NCBI RefSeq assembly: GCF_049316285.1
Contig: NZ_JBMOXA010000003.1
Span: forward strand, 1-64,000
DNA length: 64,000 nt
Direction: 5' to 3'
Source: Rhodoferax_B sp049316285
Lineage (GTDB): Bacteria; Pseudomonadota; Gammaproteobacteria; Burkholderiales; Burkholderiaceae_C
Shown here: piece by piece, positions 14,729-23,005 of the stretch
How the letters are laid out: each line of letters opens with the position of its first letter
Numbering within the stretch: the stretch's first letter is position 1
Position numbers and translations under genes: made by a program
The notes under the pieces: model-generated
Seen by the model: the letters and a program-made list of their open reading frames with translations, nothing else
The model's database searches: none
What the model was told of the DNA's origin: nothing

Positions 14729-15235
14729 ATGCAAATGACACTTTTTCGTCAGCGCTTGGTCGCGGCGGCCCTGATGGGCTTTGGCGGCCAGGTCATGGCT
14801 CAAAACCAGCCGCAGGAGCCTGCCTATACGCCCAATCTGTGGCGCGTGGAAATCAGCCCCTACACCTATCACTATTCGTACAACCCGGACCACAGGCCGG
14901 TGCACTTGATAGGCCTGGAGCGTGAAACCCCTGAGCGCTGGTTTGTGGGTGGGGCGTACTTCAGCAACTCGTTTGGACAAGATAGCGGCTATGTTTACGT
15001 GGGCCGCAGCTATTACAAGGTTTTTGACAGCCTGCCGCGTGTCTACCTCAAGTGGTCGGCCGGCATCTTGTATGGCTACAAGGAGCCTTACGAAGACAAA
15101 GTGCCGTTGAACTACCACGGCTTTTCGCCCGCCATCGTGCCGGCGGTGGGCTGGCGTTTTGATGGCGGGTGGAACACACAGATGAATGTGCTGGGTGCTG
15201 CAGCCTTGACCTTTTCTCTCGTGAAAGAGTTCTAG
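14729..15235 (+). CDS. Small predicted outer-membrane beta-barrel protein (PagP-like architecture)
   Basis: 168 residues. A signal peptide runs to about GGQVMAQ. The mature part alternates polar and aromatic residues as in an eight-stranded barrel (RVEISPYTYHYSYN, RWFVGGAYFSNSF, GYVYVGRSYYKVF, YLKWSAGILYGY, and a terminal strand ending KEF). The block PLNYHGFSPAIVPAVGWRF recalls the PLPALLPLVSLGY region of lipid A palmitoyltransferase PagP, but I cannot confirm catalytic residues. It sits alone between the permease leader and the convergent MATE gene. The start at 14729 or 14735 cannot be separated. Confidence 0.65.
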   Translation: MQMTLFRQRLVAAALMGFGGQVMAQNQPQEPAYTPNLWRVEISPYTYHYSYNPDHRPVHLIGLERETPERWFVGGAYFSNSFGQDSGYVYVGRSYYKVFDSLPRVYLKWSAGILYGYKEPYEDKVPLNYHGFSPAIVPAVGWRFDGGWNTQMNVLGAAALTFSLVKEF

Positions 15236-15239
15236 CGCC

Positions 15240-16634
15240 TCATAACCTGCGCAGCGGCTTCTTCTTCCATACCAGTCGGTAATAGGCGGTTTGCAGTGAC
15301 AGCATACAAATGAAGGTGATGGGGTAGGCGATCCAGATGCCGTTGAGGCCCATGTGCTGGCTCAGCAGCCAGGCCGTCGGCACCTCTATGCCCAGGATGC
15401 AGAAGATTGAAATGCCGGTGGGCACCAGCACGCTGCCGCTGGCGCGCATCAGCCCGGACAACACGGCTTGCATGCCAAAAATGATGGTGCTCCACAGCAT
15501 GATGTGCAGCAGCGTCTGCGCCAGTTCTATCACCGGTGGCGCGGTGATGAACAGCGCCAGGATGTGGCGCGAGAACAGATAGGCCAGCAGTACCAGGGTG
15601 CCGGTGAGTGCCAGGTTGAGGTGTATGCCGGTGCGCGCGATCTTGCCCAGGCTGTCGCCGCGCCCCGCACCAATCGCTTGTGCGCCCAGGATGGATGCGG
15701 TGATGGCAATCGACAAGGCCGGAAACTGCACATACGCCACGACCTGGTTGACCGCGCCATAGGCGGCGGTGGCGTCCGAGCCAAAACGGTTCACCAGGAA
15801 CAGCACCGCCACCTCGGAGAGCGCAATCACCACCATTTGCAAACCTGTGGGCAGGCCTATGCGCAGCACCTTGGCCAGCAGCGCCGGCTGTATGCGCATG
15901 CTGCGCAGAAACGCCGCGTCGGGTGCCAAGGGATGTTTGCGCCACAGCAGATAAACCGCCAGCCAGCCCATGGCCACCACGTAAGAAATCACCGCACCCC
16001 ATGCGCCACTGACCACGCCCATTTGCGGCAGGCCCCACCAGCCGCGGATCAACGCTGGCGTCACCAGCAGGCCTACGGCGGTGGAGATGCAAAGTGTCCA
16101 CAGCGGTGTGACCGAGTCACCGACGCCCCGTAGCATCGAGGTGCTGAGCAGGAACAGGAACAGACCCGGCATGGCCCAGAACATCACACGTGCATAGGCA
16201 ATGGTGCTGGGCAGAATGTCCACCGGCGTGCCCAGGCCGGCCATGAACAACTGCGTGAAGCTGCCGCCAAACACCGCCACCACGGCGCCGGCGATCAGCC
16301 CCACGGCGAGTGTGGTGCCGGCAATCGCCTTGACACGCAGCAACTCCTTGGCGCCCCAGGCCTGGCCTATCAGCACCGAGGCCCCGGCGCCCAGGCCTAT
16401 GGAAAAGGCAATGAAGAAAAACACCACCGGGAAAAAGGCCGACACCGCCGCCAAGGCCTGCACACCCAGCATCTGCCCGAGGTAGATGTTGTTGAACGTG
16501 CCCGACAACGCCTGCAGGATGTTGCTGATCATCATAGGGATGAGGAAGGTCACGAAGGTGCGCCACATGCGCGGCGGCTTGGCGGGTGTGCCGGTCTCGG
16601 TGCTGCTGACGGAAGGCTGCTGAGGCTGGGTCAT
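15240..16634 (-). CDS. MATE family multidrug/cation exporter
   Basis: 464 residues with about 12 membrane helices in two repeats. The MATE signature LIPMMISNILQALSGTFNNI is in helix 1, followed by FIAFSIGLGAGASVLIGQAWGA, and the second half repeats with GLPTGLQMVVIALSEVAVLF. It exports drugs or metabolites in exchange for H+ or Na+. Its ATG overlaps the stop of the DUF2239 gene (ATGA), so the two are co-translated; the link between them is unknown. Confidence 0.92.
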   Translation of the reverse strand: MTQPQQPSVSSTETGTPAKPPRMWRTFVTFLIPMMISNILQALSGTFNNIYLGQMLGVQALAAVSAFFPVVFFFIAFSIGLGAGASVLIGQAWGAKELLRVKAIAGTTLAVGLIAGAVVAVFGGSFTQLFMAGLGTPVDILPSTIAYARVMFWAMPGLFLFLLSTSMLRGVGDSVTPLWTLCISTAVGLLVTPALIRGWWGLPQMGVVSGAWGAVISYVVAMGWLAVYLLWRKHPLAPDAAFLRSMRIQPALLAKVLRIGLPTGLQMVVIALSEVAVLFLVNRFGSDATAAYGAVNQVVAYVQFPALSIAITASILGAQAIGAGRGDSLGKIARTGIHLNLALTGTLVLLAYLFSRHILALFITAPPVIELAQTLLHIMLWSTIIFGMQAVLSGLMRASGSVLVPTGISIFCILGIEVPTAWLLSQHMGLNGIWIAYPITFICMLSLQTAYYRLVWKKKPLRRL

Positions 16635-17317
16635 GTTGCGGCTTTGCTGGGGGGGGTGACGGTGTTGATCTCGGGGCTGAGCGCAGGGGCGGCCAAACGC
16701 AACATGTAGCTGCGCACATCGGCAGGCCAGCCCGCACAGTGCTGCAGCAGGGCGGCCGTGTCGGCGGCAAACAAGGCACGGCTGGCTTGCTCGAAGTTTG
16801 GCGCATTCCCGGCCATGGCTTGCATGAAACGGTAACTGGCTTCAATGGCCTGCCTGGCGGCGTCGGCGTCACGGCTTTGGCGACGCGCTTCCTCGACCAA
16901 TTTACGCAGGACAACGGAGGCGCCGCCGGGCTGGGCATTGAGCCAATCCCAGTGGCGAGGCAGCAGTGTGACTTCGCGTGGCACCACGCCCAAGCGTGGC
17001 CGGCCCGGGCGGCGTGGCGCCTCGGCTGCTTCAGTGGGCTTGGTGTCAGCTGGCGCGACCGGAGCCTGACGCATCAAGGGAGCGGCGGCGACCATGCAGG
17101 GATGGGCGGGCAGTCTTTGCAGCACCTCGGCCAATGTGCCGCGCAGGTCCAGTTCCACCTGCGTGCCATCGGCGTCGTGGAAAAGCAAAAGGGTGGCGTC
17201 AGTAGAGGTCTCGCTGGCCGCTTTGACCAGGGTGGCCACATGCGCCAGTTCGCCCTGTGCAATGCAGCGGCTGTCGGCGAAGGCCGTGAACAAAAGGGGC
17301 GAGGGAATATCGGGCAT
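16631..17317 (-). CDS. DUF2239 family protein
   Basis: 228 residues. The family core RPGRPRLGVVPREVTLLPRHWDWL at about 103-126, then GGASVVLRKLVEEARR, is unmistakable. An N-terminal half with CIAQGELAHVATLVK and a helical C-terminus follow the usual layout. No biochemical function is established. The RPGRP stretch and the HWDWL helix pair have been likened to DNA-binding domains, which is speculative. It is first of a two-gene unit with the MATE exporter and is preceded by a pair of direct repeats that may be an operator. Confidence 0.88.
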   Translation of the reverse strand: MPDIPSPLLFTAFADSRCIAQGELAHVATLVKAASETSTDATLLLFHDADGTQVELDLRGTLAEVLQRLPAHPCMVAAAPLMRQAPVAPADTKPTEAAEAPRRPGRPRLGVVPREVTLLPRHWDWLNAQPGGASVVLRKLVEEARRQSRDADAARQAIEASYRFMQAMAGNAPNFEQASRALFAADTAALLQHCAGWPADVRSYMLRLAAPALSPEINTVTPPSKAAT

Positions 17318-17355
17318 GTGGTTTGGGGCTGTAGTCTTGAGGTTTCCGTATTTTT

Positions 17356-17399
17356 ACCCGGTTTAAATTATTTTGCAATTACACCCGGGTGAAATTATT
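17356..17399. promoter_or_regulatory. Paired ACCCGG direct repeats upstream of the DUF2239-MATE unit
   Basis: ACCCGGTTTAAATTATT (17356-17372) and ACCCGGGTGAAATTATT (17383-17399) match at 15 of 17 positions and start 27 bases apart. They lie 39-82 bases upstream of the DUF2239 start in AT-rich DNA. A regulator-binding pair is the likeliest reading; the regulator is unknown. Confidence 0.5.
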
Positions 17400-17548
17400 A
17401 AAAAGCTAGCGTAAATACTGGCACCGACCTGCTGCTGCCAGCAGCAAAAGAGCGTTTATTCGCTCGCATTTCGCACTGATGAATGGATTGAATTGGCTCA
17501 AAAGTAAGCGTAGAGTCGCATCAGACTGAGCTGACAACGCAATCCGTT

Positions 17549-17585
17549 GTGTCCGATATGTGGCCAGGGGGCCCTAAGCGGACAC
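17549..17585. repeat. Intergenic hairpin with GTGTCCG/CGGACAC arms
   Basis: GTGTCCG (17549-17555) pairs with CGGACAC (17579-17585), and an inner GGCC-AGGG-GGCC stem sits within. It is in the 346-base gap between the DUF2239 gene and the gene at 17664, where no coding region is seen. It may be a REP-type element or a leader structure of the downstream gene. Confidence 0.45.
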
Positions 17586-17663
17586 TTTGTTATTGGGGAG
17601 CCGTTGATGGCGCCGTTTTGTGTATGCAAACGGCCATGAACGGCCGCAGTACAAGGGGCCACC

Positions 17664-18491
17664 ATGCACAAAGCAGATGCCGGCAATGCGAGCTGGGGTG
17701 TTCGGGGCGCAGGCGGGGTGAGGGACTTGAGGGGCTTGAGTGGCTTGAGGGGCTTGAGGCCCGGGGCTCGCTCAGCCCATTGGGCCTGGCTGCTCGGTGC
17801 TGGCAGTTTTGTGTTCAGCGCGTGCAACGTGTGGGCGGATGAAACTGTTGCCCGAGCCGAGATGTTTGCCGTAGCCAACAGCCTGCCCTATATCTCCGGC
17901 ATTTCGGTGGACCGGGTGGAGGCCTCTGATGCCGATGCCCCACGCGCGCGACGCCGGGGTTACACCGAAATCAGTTCCACGGTTTTACCCACATGGGACA
18001 GGGCGGTGCCAGGCACTGCGGCACGCGCGCTGAATGGCAGTCTCAATGGCAATACCGACATGCCTGCGTCGCGCCTGGAGTTCAGCCATTGGGCCCATGA
18101 GCGTGGTGGTGCCGGGGTGGCTTTGGGGGTGGTGCAAACGGGAACCGGCTCGGCTGCCCTGAACGGTCCGGCCGAGGTGCGGGATGCGTCTGCCAATGGC
18201 TCGAACGTGGAGCTGGGTTTGCGCTGGCGCAGCAGCCTGGCGGACCAGCGGCGGCTCGACCTGGGCGCCTGGCGCCGGGTCACGAACAACTCGCCAGACG
18301 CTTATACCTTGACACAAACCAGTGATGGCGCTTTGTATGCCGCGCGTGTGGAAGTGCAGTTCCCCAGCGCCAAATACGGCGGCCTGGCCCCAGAGTTTGG
18401 CGCCATTGGCATGCAGATGAATGGCGGCGGCAAGGTGGTGCTGCGCGCCAAGCGCGGCGGGCCCATGCTTTACTACCGCTCGAATTTCTGA
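17664..18491 (+). CDS. Secreted or periplasmic protein of unknown function
   Basis: 275 residues, family not recognised. The N-terminus is unusual: after MHKADAG comes a glycine/leucine/arginine run (RDLRGLSGLRGLRP) encoded by a tandem repeat of GGCTTGAG-type units, then a hydrophobic signal-like segment (AHWAWLLGAGSFVFSACNVWA) around residues 38-58. The rest is soluble and beta-rich (VELGLRWRSSL, RRLDLGAWRRVTNN, LYAARVEVQFP), ending FGAIGMQMNGGGKVVLRAKR. A barrel or jelly-roll fold is possible. The true start may lie later, just before the signal segment. Confidence 0.6.
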   Translation: MHKADAGNASWGVRGAGGVRDLRGLSGLRGLRPGARSAHWAWLLGAGSFVFSACNVWADETVARAEMFAVANSLPYISGISVDRVEASDADAPRARRRGYTEISSTVLPTWDRAVPGTAARALNGSLNGNTDMPASRLEFSHWAHERGGAGVALGVVQTGTGSAALNGPAEVRDASANGSNVELGLRWRSSLADQRRLDLGAWRRVTNNSPDAYTLTQTSDGALYAARVEVQFPSAKYGGLAPEFGAIGMQMNGGGKVVLRAKRGGPMLYYRSNF

Positions 18492-18495
18492 GCGT

Positions 18496-19575
18496 TTACT
18501 CTGCCTTGGATGGCGTGGCGACGCCCAGCAATTGGTGCAGGCGCGGCGAGGTGGTGGTGTATTGCAGCAGCGTTTTGCGCTCGGGGAAGACCATCGCCGC
18601 CGTGCCAAAGGCCGCCAGCACACATTCGTGGAAGCCACAAACGATGAGCTTCTTTTTACCGGGGTAGGTGTTGATGTCGCCCACGGCAAAGATGCCGGGC
18701 GCGCTGGTGGCAAAGGCTTCGGTGTCCACCTGCAATTGCTTGCGTTCCATGGCCAGGCCCCAGTCCGCCACCGGACCCAGCTTGGGTGACAAGCCCAGGT
18801 AGACGATCAGCTGTTGCGCGGGGTGCAGGCTTGTGGCGCCGTCCACATCGATGATGTTCAGCCCGCTCAGGCTTTGGTCGGCGTTTTGCGCAAAGCCGGT
18901 GATCTGCCCCACCTTGAAGTTCAGTTGGCCGGCTTCACGCAAGGCCAGCAACTCGGCCACCATCATGGTCGGCGCTTGCAGCACTTCGCGACGGTGCAGC
19001 AGGGTGATGCTGTGTGGACGCTGACCATAGTCCAGGGCCGCCAGGTCGAGCACGGCCTGGACTGCGCTTTCGTCGCCGCCCATCACCCATACGTCTTGGC
19101 CTACCAGTGCTGCGGCAGGCGCTGCGTGGTAGTGCAGGTGGCGGCCTTCCAATGTCTCGATGCCATCGACCTTGAGCTTGCGTGGCTCAAATGCGCCCAC
19201 ACCTGCCGCGATCAACACCGCCTTGGCCAGGAAGCGCTGGCCACGCGTGGTCTCCAGCGCGAAGCGACCATCGGCCTCGCGCTTGAGTTCGCGCACCGAT
19301 TGGCCCAGGTGGTAGGTCGGCTGGAACGGCGCGGCTTGTTTCTCCAGCTGCGCCACCAGTTCACGGCCGGTGCAGGCCACCACGGCCGGAATGTCGTAGA
19401 TCGGTTTGTCGGGGTAGAGCTCAATACATTGGCCGCCGACATAGGGCAGCGAGTCGATAACGTGGGCGCTGATTTCCAGCAAGCCGAGCTGGAACACCTG
19501 GAACAGGCCGACCGGGCCGGCGCCGATGACCACGGCATCGGCTTCTATCAATGGAAGAGATTTAGATGAAGTCAC
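18496..19575 (-). CDS. Ferredoxin-NADP+ reductase, thioredoxin-reductase-like
   Basis: 359 residues from a GTG at 19575. Two dinucleotide-binding domains are visible: DAVVIGAGPVGLFQVFQLG at about 11-29 for FAD and WVMGGDESAVQAVLDL at about 161-176 for NAD(P)H. GGQCIELYPDKPIYDIP is the hallmark of the TrxR-like FNR subfamily, which lacks the CxxC redox pair; I see none here. The C-terminal block APGIFAVGDINTYPGKKKLIVCGFHE closes the FAD site. It follows the ferredoxin gene on the same strand and probably reduces it, supplying low-potential electrons. Confidence 0.9.
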   Translation of the reverse strand: MTSSKSLPLIEADAVVIGAGPVGLFQVFQLGLLEISAHVIDSLPYVGGQCIELYPDKPIYDIPAVVACTGRELVAQLEKQAAPFQPTYHLGQSVRELKREADGRFALETTRGQRFLAKAVLIAAGVGAFEPRKLKVDGIETLEGRHLHYHAAPAAALVGQDVWVMGGDESAVQAVLDLAALDYGQRPHSITLLHRREVLQAPTMMVAELLALREAGQLNFKVGQITGFAQNADQSLSGLNIIDVDGATSLHPAQQLIVYLGLSPKLGPVADWGLAMERKQLQVDTEAFATSAPGIFAVGDINTYPGKKKLIVCGFHECVLAAFGTAAMVFPERKTLLQYTTTSPRLHQLLGVATPSKAE

Positions 19576-19646
19576 GACCTGAAATGTAAAACGGGGCCGG
19601 CAATTTGCGCGGCCCCGTATTCGTTGAGCTTGATGCCCAAAGGGAA

Positions 19647-19976
19647 TTAGCGAATCAAGTTCTCGATCTTGTTCGGCTTGTCTTTCCACTCGTCGGCGTC
19701 GGGCAGGGCGGGTTTGCGTTTGGTGATGCTCTTCCAGCCATCGGCGCGCGCCAGGTCGGCGTTGATCTTGATGAAGGCGAGTTGCTCTGGCGGCAAGTCT
19801 TCTTCAGCAAAGATGGCGTTGGCCGGGCATTCCGGGATGCAGACGGCGCAGTCGATGCACTCATCTGGATCGATCACCAGCATGTTGGGGCCTTCGCGGA
19901 AGCAGTCCACGGGGCAAACATCGACACAGTCGGTGTATTTGCACTGGATGCAGTTTTCAGAGACGACGTGAGTCAT
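19647..19976 (-). CDS. fdxA: Seven-iron-type ferredoxin FdxA
   Basis: 109 residues. The first cluster region has CIQCKYTDCVDVCPVDCF, the second ECIDCAVCIPECPANAIF, the arrangement of [3Fe-4S][4Fe-4S] ferredoxins of the FdxA family, followed by the family's C-terminal extension (KINADLARADGWKSITKRKP). ATG 19976 is chosen; an upstream in-frame start would add 19 unlikely residues. It is downstream of cysN and upstream of the reductase. Confidence 0.94.
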   Translation of the reverse strand: MTHVVSENCIQCKYTDCVDVCPVDCFREGPNMLVIDPDECIDCAVCIPECPANAIFAEEDLPPEQLAFIKINADLARADGWKSITKRKPALPDADEWKDKPNKIENLIR

Positions 19977-20077
19977 GTGTTTACAGCGTAAGTTGGTCTT
20001 GTGGGGCGAGCGTCTGGCGTTTTGGCTGGGCACCCGCAGCGGTGCGGGCCCTTACGCTTTTTGCGCAACCCGGCATT

Positions 20078-21370
20078 TTAAGGGTTTCCGCGAACCAGCA
20101 CCGCGCCGGAGGTTTTGTGCGACGCGGTGTCGACCAAAACCAGTGAACCGAGTGCGCGTGACAACACAAACGGCCGCGTGGCAATGGCCTCTTGCAAGGC
20201 CAGTTCAATGTGGCCAATGGCGTTGGGCGCCAACTCGCTGGCGTCTTCCTCGGCCAGGGTGTTGATGTCCAGCTTGTGCACGATGCGCTTGACCTTGGCC
20301 TTGACCCAGCGGTGGCCATGCAGCGCCCAATAGACGCGGCCGGCGACCAGCGGTTCGTCGTCCATCCAGGCGACGGTGGCCGAGATCTCGCGGCTGGCTT
20401 CAAACTGGCCCGGGGCCAACAGCCAGTCACCACGCGACACATCGACTTCGCGGTCAAGTGTGATGCCGGCGCTACTGCCCGCGAGCACGCTCTTGGGTGT
20501 GCGTGTATGGTCCAGCACCTGTGCCACGATGGCGGTTTGGCCGCTTGGCAGGATGCGGATTTCCTGGCCCACTTGCACGCTGCCCGTGGCCACACGGCCC
20601 CAGAACACGCGGCGCCCTTGGCTGGTGTCGCTGCTGGAGTGGAACTTCTCCACCCACTGCACCGGGAAGGCGAAGGCCTGGTCCGTTTCGGCAGGCGTGC
20701 TGGGCAACTGTTCCAGGATTTGCAGCAGCGTGGGGCCGGTGTAGCCACACCAGTCGGGCGTGTCGCTGTGACCGGCTTCGACCACGTTCCAGCCCTTTAG
20801 TGCCGAGATCGGCACTATGGCTTTGACGGGGATTTCGGCCGCCGCGGCAAACTGGTTCAGGGCGGCGCTGATGTGGGCAAAGGCCAGCGCCGAGTCGGCC
20901 ACGGCGTCGAGTTTGTTGATGGCGAACACGATGCTGGGCACACGCAGCAGGTGGCACAGCAGCGAGTGGCGGCGGGTTTGTGGCAGCAGTTCCAGCGCGG
21001 CGTTTTTCCAGTCGAGCTTGGTGGCGTCGATCAGCACCACGGCGGCGTCGGCGCTGCTCGCGGCCGTGACCATGTTGCGTGTGTATTGCTCGTGGCCGGG
21101 CGCATCGCCGATGATGAACTTGCGGTCTTCGGTGTTGAAGTAGCGGTAGGCCACGTCGATGGTGATGCCTTGTTCGCGCTCGGCCGACAAGCCATCGGTC
21201 AGCAGCGCGAGGTCGGTTTCACCCTGGCGTTGCACACCGGCCAGGTGGTCTTGCAACACGGCCTTGGTGTCGACCAGCAGGCGGCCGATCAAGGTGCTTT
21301 TGCCGTCGTCGACGGAGCCGCAGGTGATGAATTTCAGGGCCGACAGGGCTTGGGTTGTGGTTGCGGTCAT
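20078..21370 (-). CDS. cysN: Sulfate adenylyltransferase subunit 1 (GTPase)
   Basis: 430 residues. It is the GTP-driven partner of CysD in making APS from sulfate and ATP. G-motifs are complete: GSVDDGKSTLIGRLL (P-loop), DVAYRYFNTEDRKF, DAPGHEQYTRNM (G3) and FAINKLDAV (G4). There is no C-terminal APS-kinase (CysC) domain and none elsewhere in the window. Its start overlaps the cysD stop by one base. Confidence 0.95.
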   Translation of the reverse strand: MTATTTQALSALKFITCGSVDDGKSTLIGRLLVDTKAVLQDHLAGVQRQGETDLALLTDGLSAEREQGITIDVAYRYFNTEDRKFIIGDAPGHEQYTRNMVTAASSADAAVVLIDATKLDWKNAALELLPQTRRHSLLCHLLRVPSIVFAINKLDAVADSALAFAHISAALNQFAAAAEIPVKAIVPISALKGWNVVEAGHSDTPDWCGYTGPTLLQILEQLPSTPAETDQAFAFPVQWVEKFHSSSDTSQGRRVFWGRVATGSVQVGQEIRILPSGQTAIVAQVLDHTRTPKSVLAGSSAGITLDREVDVSRGDWLLAPGQFEASREISATVAWMDDEPLVAGRVYWALHGHRWVKAKVKRIVHKLDINTLAEEDASELAPNAIGHIELALQEAIATRPFVLSRALGSLVLVDTASHKTSGAVLVRGNP

Positions 21371-22323
21371 CAGAAGTACCCGTCTTTCTTACGTTTTTCC
21401 ATGGATGCCTCAGAAGTCTTGTCGTCCATACGTGTGGCGCCGCGTTCACTGACGTCGGCGGCCAAGGTTTCGATCACGATGTCGGCGGCGGTGGCGGCAT
21501 CGCTTTCCACCGGGCAGGTGCAGGTGATGTCGCCCACGGTGCGGAAGCGCACCTGGCGCATCTCGGCGGTTTCACCGGCCTTGAGTGGCGTGAGTTCGGT
21601 GACCGGCACCAGCAGGCCCTTGCGTTCCACCACTTCGCGTTGGTGTGTGTAATAAAGCGAGGGCAGGGCGATGTTTTCGCGTTCGATGTATTGCCACACG
21701 TCGAGCTCGGTCCAGTTGCTGATGGGGAACACGCGGAAGTGTTCACCGGGCTGCAGGCGGGTGTTGAACAGCGTCCACAACTCGGGGCGCTGGGCCTTGG
21801 GCTGCCATTGGCCGAAGCTGTCGCGGTGCGAAAAGATGCGTTCCTTGGCGCGCGCCTTTTCTTCGTCGCGGCGCGCACCGCCTATGAGTGCGTCGAAGCG
21901 GAATTCTTCAATCGCTTCGAGCAGCGTGACCGACTGGTGCACATTGCGCGACTCGCCGGGGTGGGCCAGGCGCACGGTGCCGCGCTTCATCGAGTCTTCG
22001 ACGTTGCGCACAATGAGTTCGGCGCCGAGTTCCTTGGCGCGGAAATCGCGGAAGTCGGTCACTTCATGGAAGTTGTGGCCGGTGTCTATCATCAACAGCG
22101 GATAGGGGATGCGGCCCACGCCAAAGGCTTTTTCGGCGCACTTCAGCAGCACCAGCGAGTCTTTGCCGCCCGAGAACAGCAGCGTCGGGCGTTCGAACAC
22201 GGCGGCCACTTCGCGCAGGATAAAAATGGTTTCTTCTTCCAGCGCGTCCAGATGGGCGTTGCTGAGGTGGGCGGCAGCTTGGGTCATGGGGGCTGTGTTT
22301 TCTAAAGGGGCACGGGCGTTCAT
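21370..22323 (-). CDS. cysD: Sulfate adenylyltransferase subunit 2
   Basis: 317 residues from ATG 22323; a second in-frame ATG at 22287 would give 305 residues, closer to the E. coli length, and neither has a strong ribosome site. The PP-loop LLFSGGKDSLVLLKCAEKAF and downstream DTGHNFHEVTDFRD, GGARRDEEKARAKERIFSHR and FPISNWTELDVWQYI are typical CysD. It produces APS together with CysN, whose start it overlaps. Confidence 0.95.
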   Translation of the reverse strand: MNARAPLENTAPMTQAAAHLSNAHLDALEEETIFILREVAAVFERPTLLFSGGKDSLVLLKCAEKAFGVGRIPYPLLMIDTGHNFHEVTDFRDFRAKELGAELIVRNVEDSMKRGTVRLAHPGESRNVHQSVTLLEAIEEFRFDALIGGARRDEEKARAKERIFSHRDSFGQWQPKAQRPELWTLFNTRLQPGEHFRVFPISNWTELDVWQYIERENIALPSLYYTHQREVVERKGLLVPVTELTPLKAGETAEMRQVRFRTVGDITCTCPVESDAATAADIVIETLAADVSERGATRMDDKTSEASMEKRKKDGYF

Positions 22324-22357
22324 AGGCGGGGCACTTTTCAGCGGACTTGAGTGAGTC

Positions 22358-22981
22358 TCAGTGGGCAAGGTGCAAGCCGCATTCGCGGTTGTCTTCACCC
22401 TTGGTGGGGTCCACATAGTCGAAGTTGTTCGGCAGGCCGTGGGCTTCGCAATACTCGTAAAGCTCTTTGGACGACCAGTGCAGCAGCGGCGCAACCTTGA
22501 TCAGGCCATCAGGATTGATGCTCACCGGATCCATCTGGGCACGCACAGCGGTGTCGGTGGCGCGCAGCGCGGTGAACCACACCTTGGGTGCCGTTTCGCG
22601 CAGGGCGCGCGCAAATGGCTCCAGCTTCACTTCCTGGGTAAAGGCCGCATGGCGTGGGTCGTCGAGTGCGGGTGTTGGGCCTTCCACGGCTTCACGGTGT
22701 GCACGCGAGCGGCGTGGCAGGTAGATCTGCAGGTTGAGCTTGAGTTGCTTGGTCACCTCGTCGACGAAACGGTAGGTGGCTTCGGTGTTGTAGCCGTTGT
22801 CCATCCAGACCACGGGCACATCGGGCCGCACGCTAGTGACCATGTGCAGGATCACCGCCTCGAACGGGCGGAAGTTGGTGGTGACTATGGACGGTTGGTC
22901 CAGGCCAAGGGCCCAGTCCACCAGCCCCTGGGCGTTGCGGCCCAGTTCGGCGTTGATGTGTGCGAGGTCTAGGGTGCTCAT
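22358..22981 (-). CDS. cysH: APS/PAPS reductase-family protein CysH, cysteine-poor form
   Basis: 207 residues. Adenylylsulfate or phosphoadenylylsulfate reductases turn activated sulfate into sulfite. The nucleotide-binding core (VILHMVTSVRPDVPVVWMDNGYNTEATYRFVDE) and the C-terminal catalytic ECGLH are present. Only two cysteines exist in the whole protein (in YEYC and in ECGLH): the CC and CxxC pairs that bind the [4Fe-4S] cluster of assimilatory APS reductases are absent. With no cysC visible, substrate choice (APS or PAPS) is uncertain. It lies between the DUF934 gene and cysD. Confidence 0.9.
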   Translation of the reverse strand: MSTLDLAHINAELGRNAQGLVDWALGLDQPSIVTTNFRPFEAVILHMVTSVRPDVPVVWMDNGYNTEATYRFVDEVTKQLKLNLQIYLPRRSRAHREAVEGPTPALDDPRHAAFTQEVKLEPFARALRETAPKVWFTALRATDTAVRAQMDPVSINPDGLIKVAPLLHWSSKELYEYCEAHGLPNNFDYVDPTKGEDNRECGLHLAH

Positions 22982-23005
22982 GTGTCTACTTTGCTCAGGC
23001 GGCGT

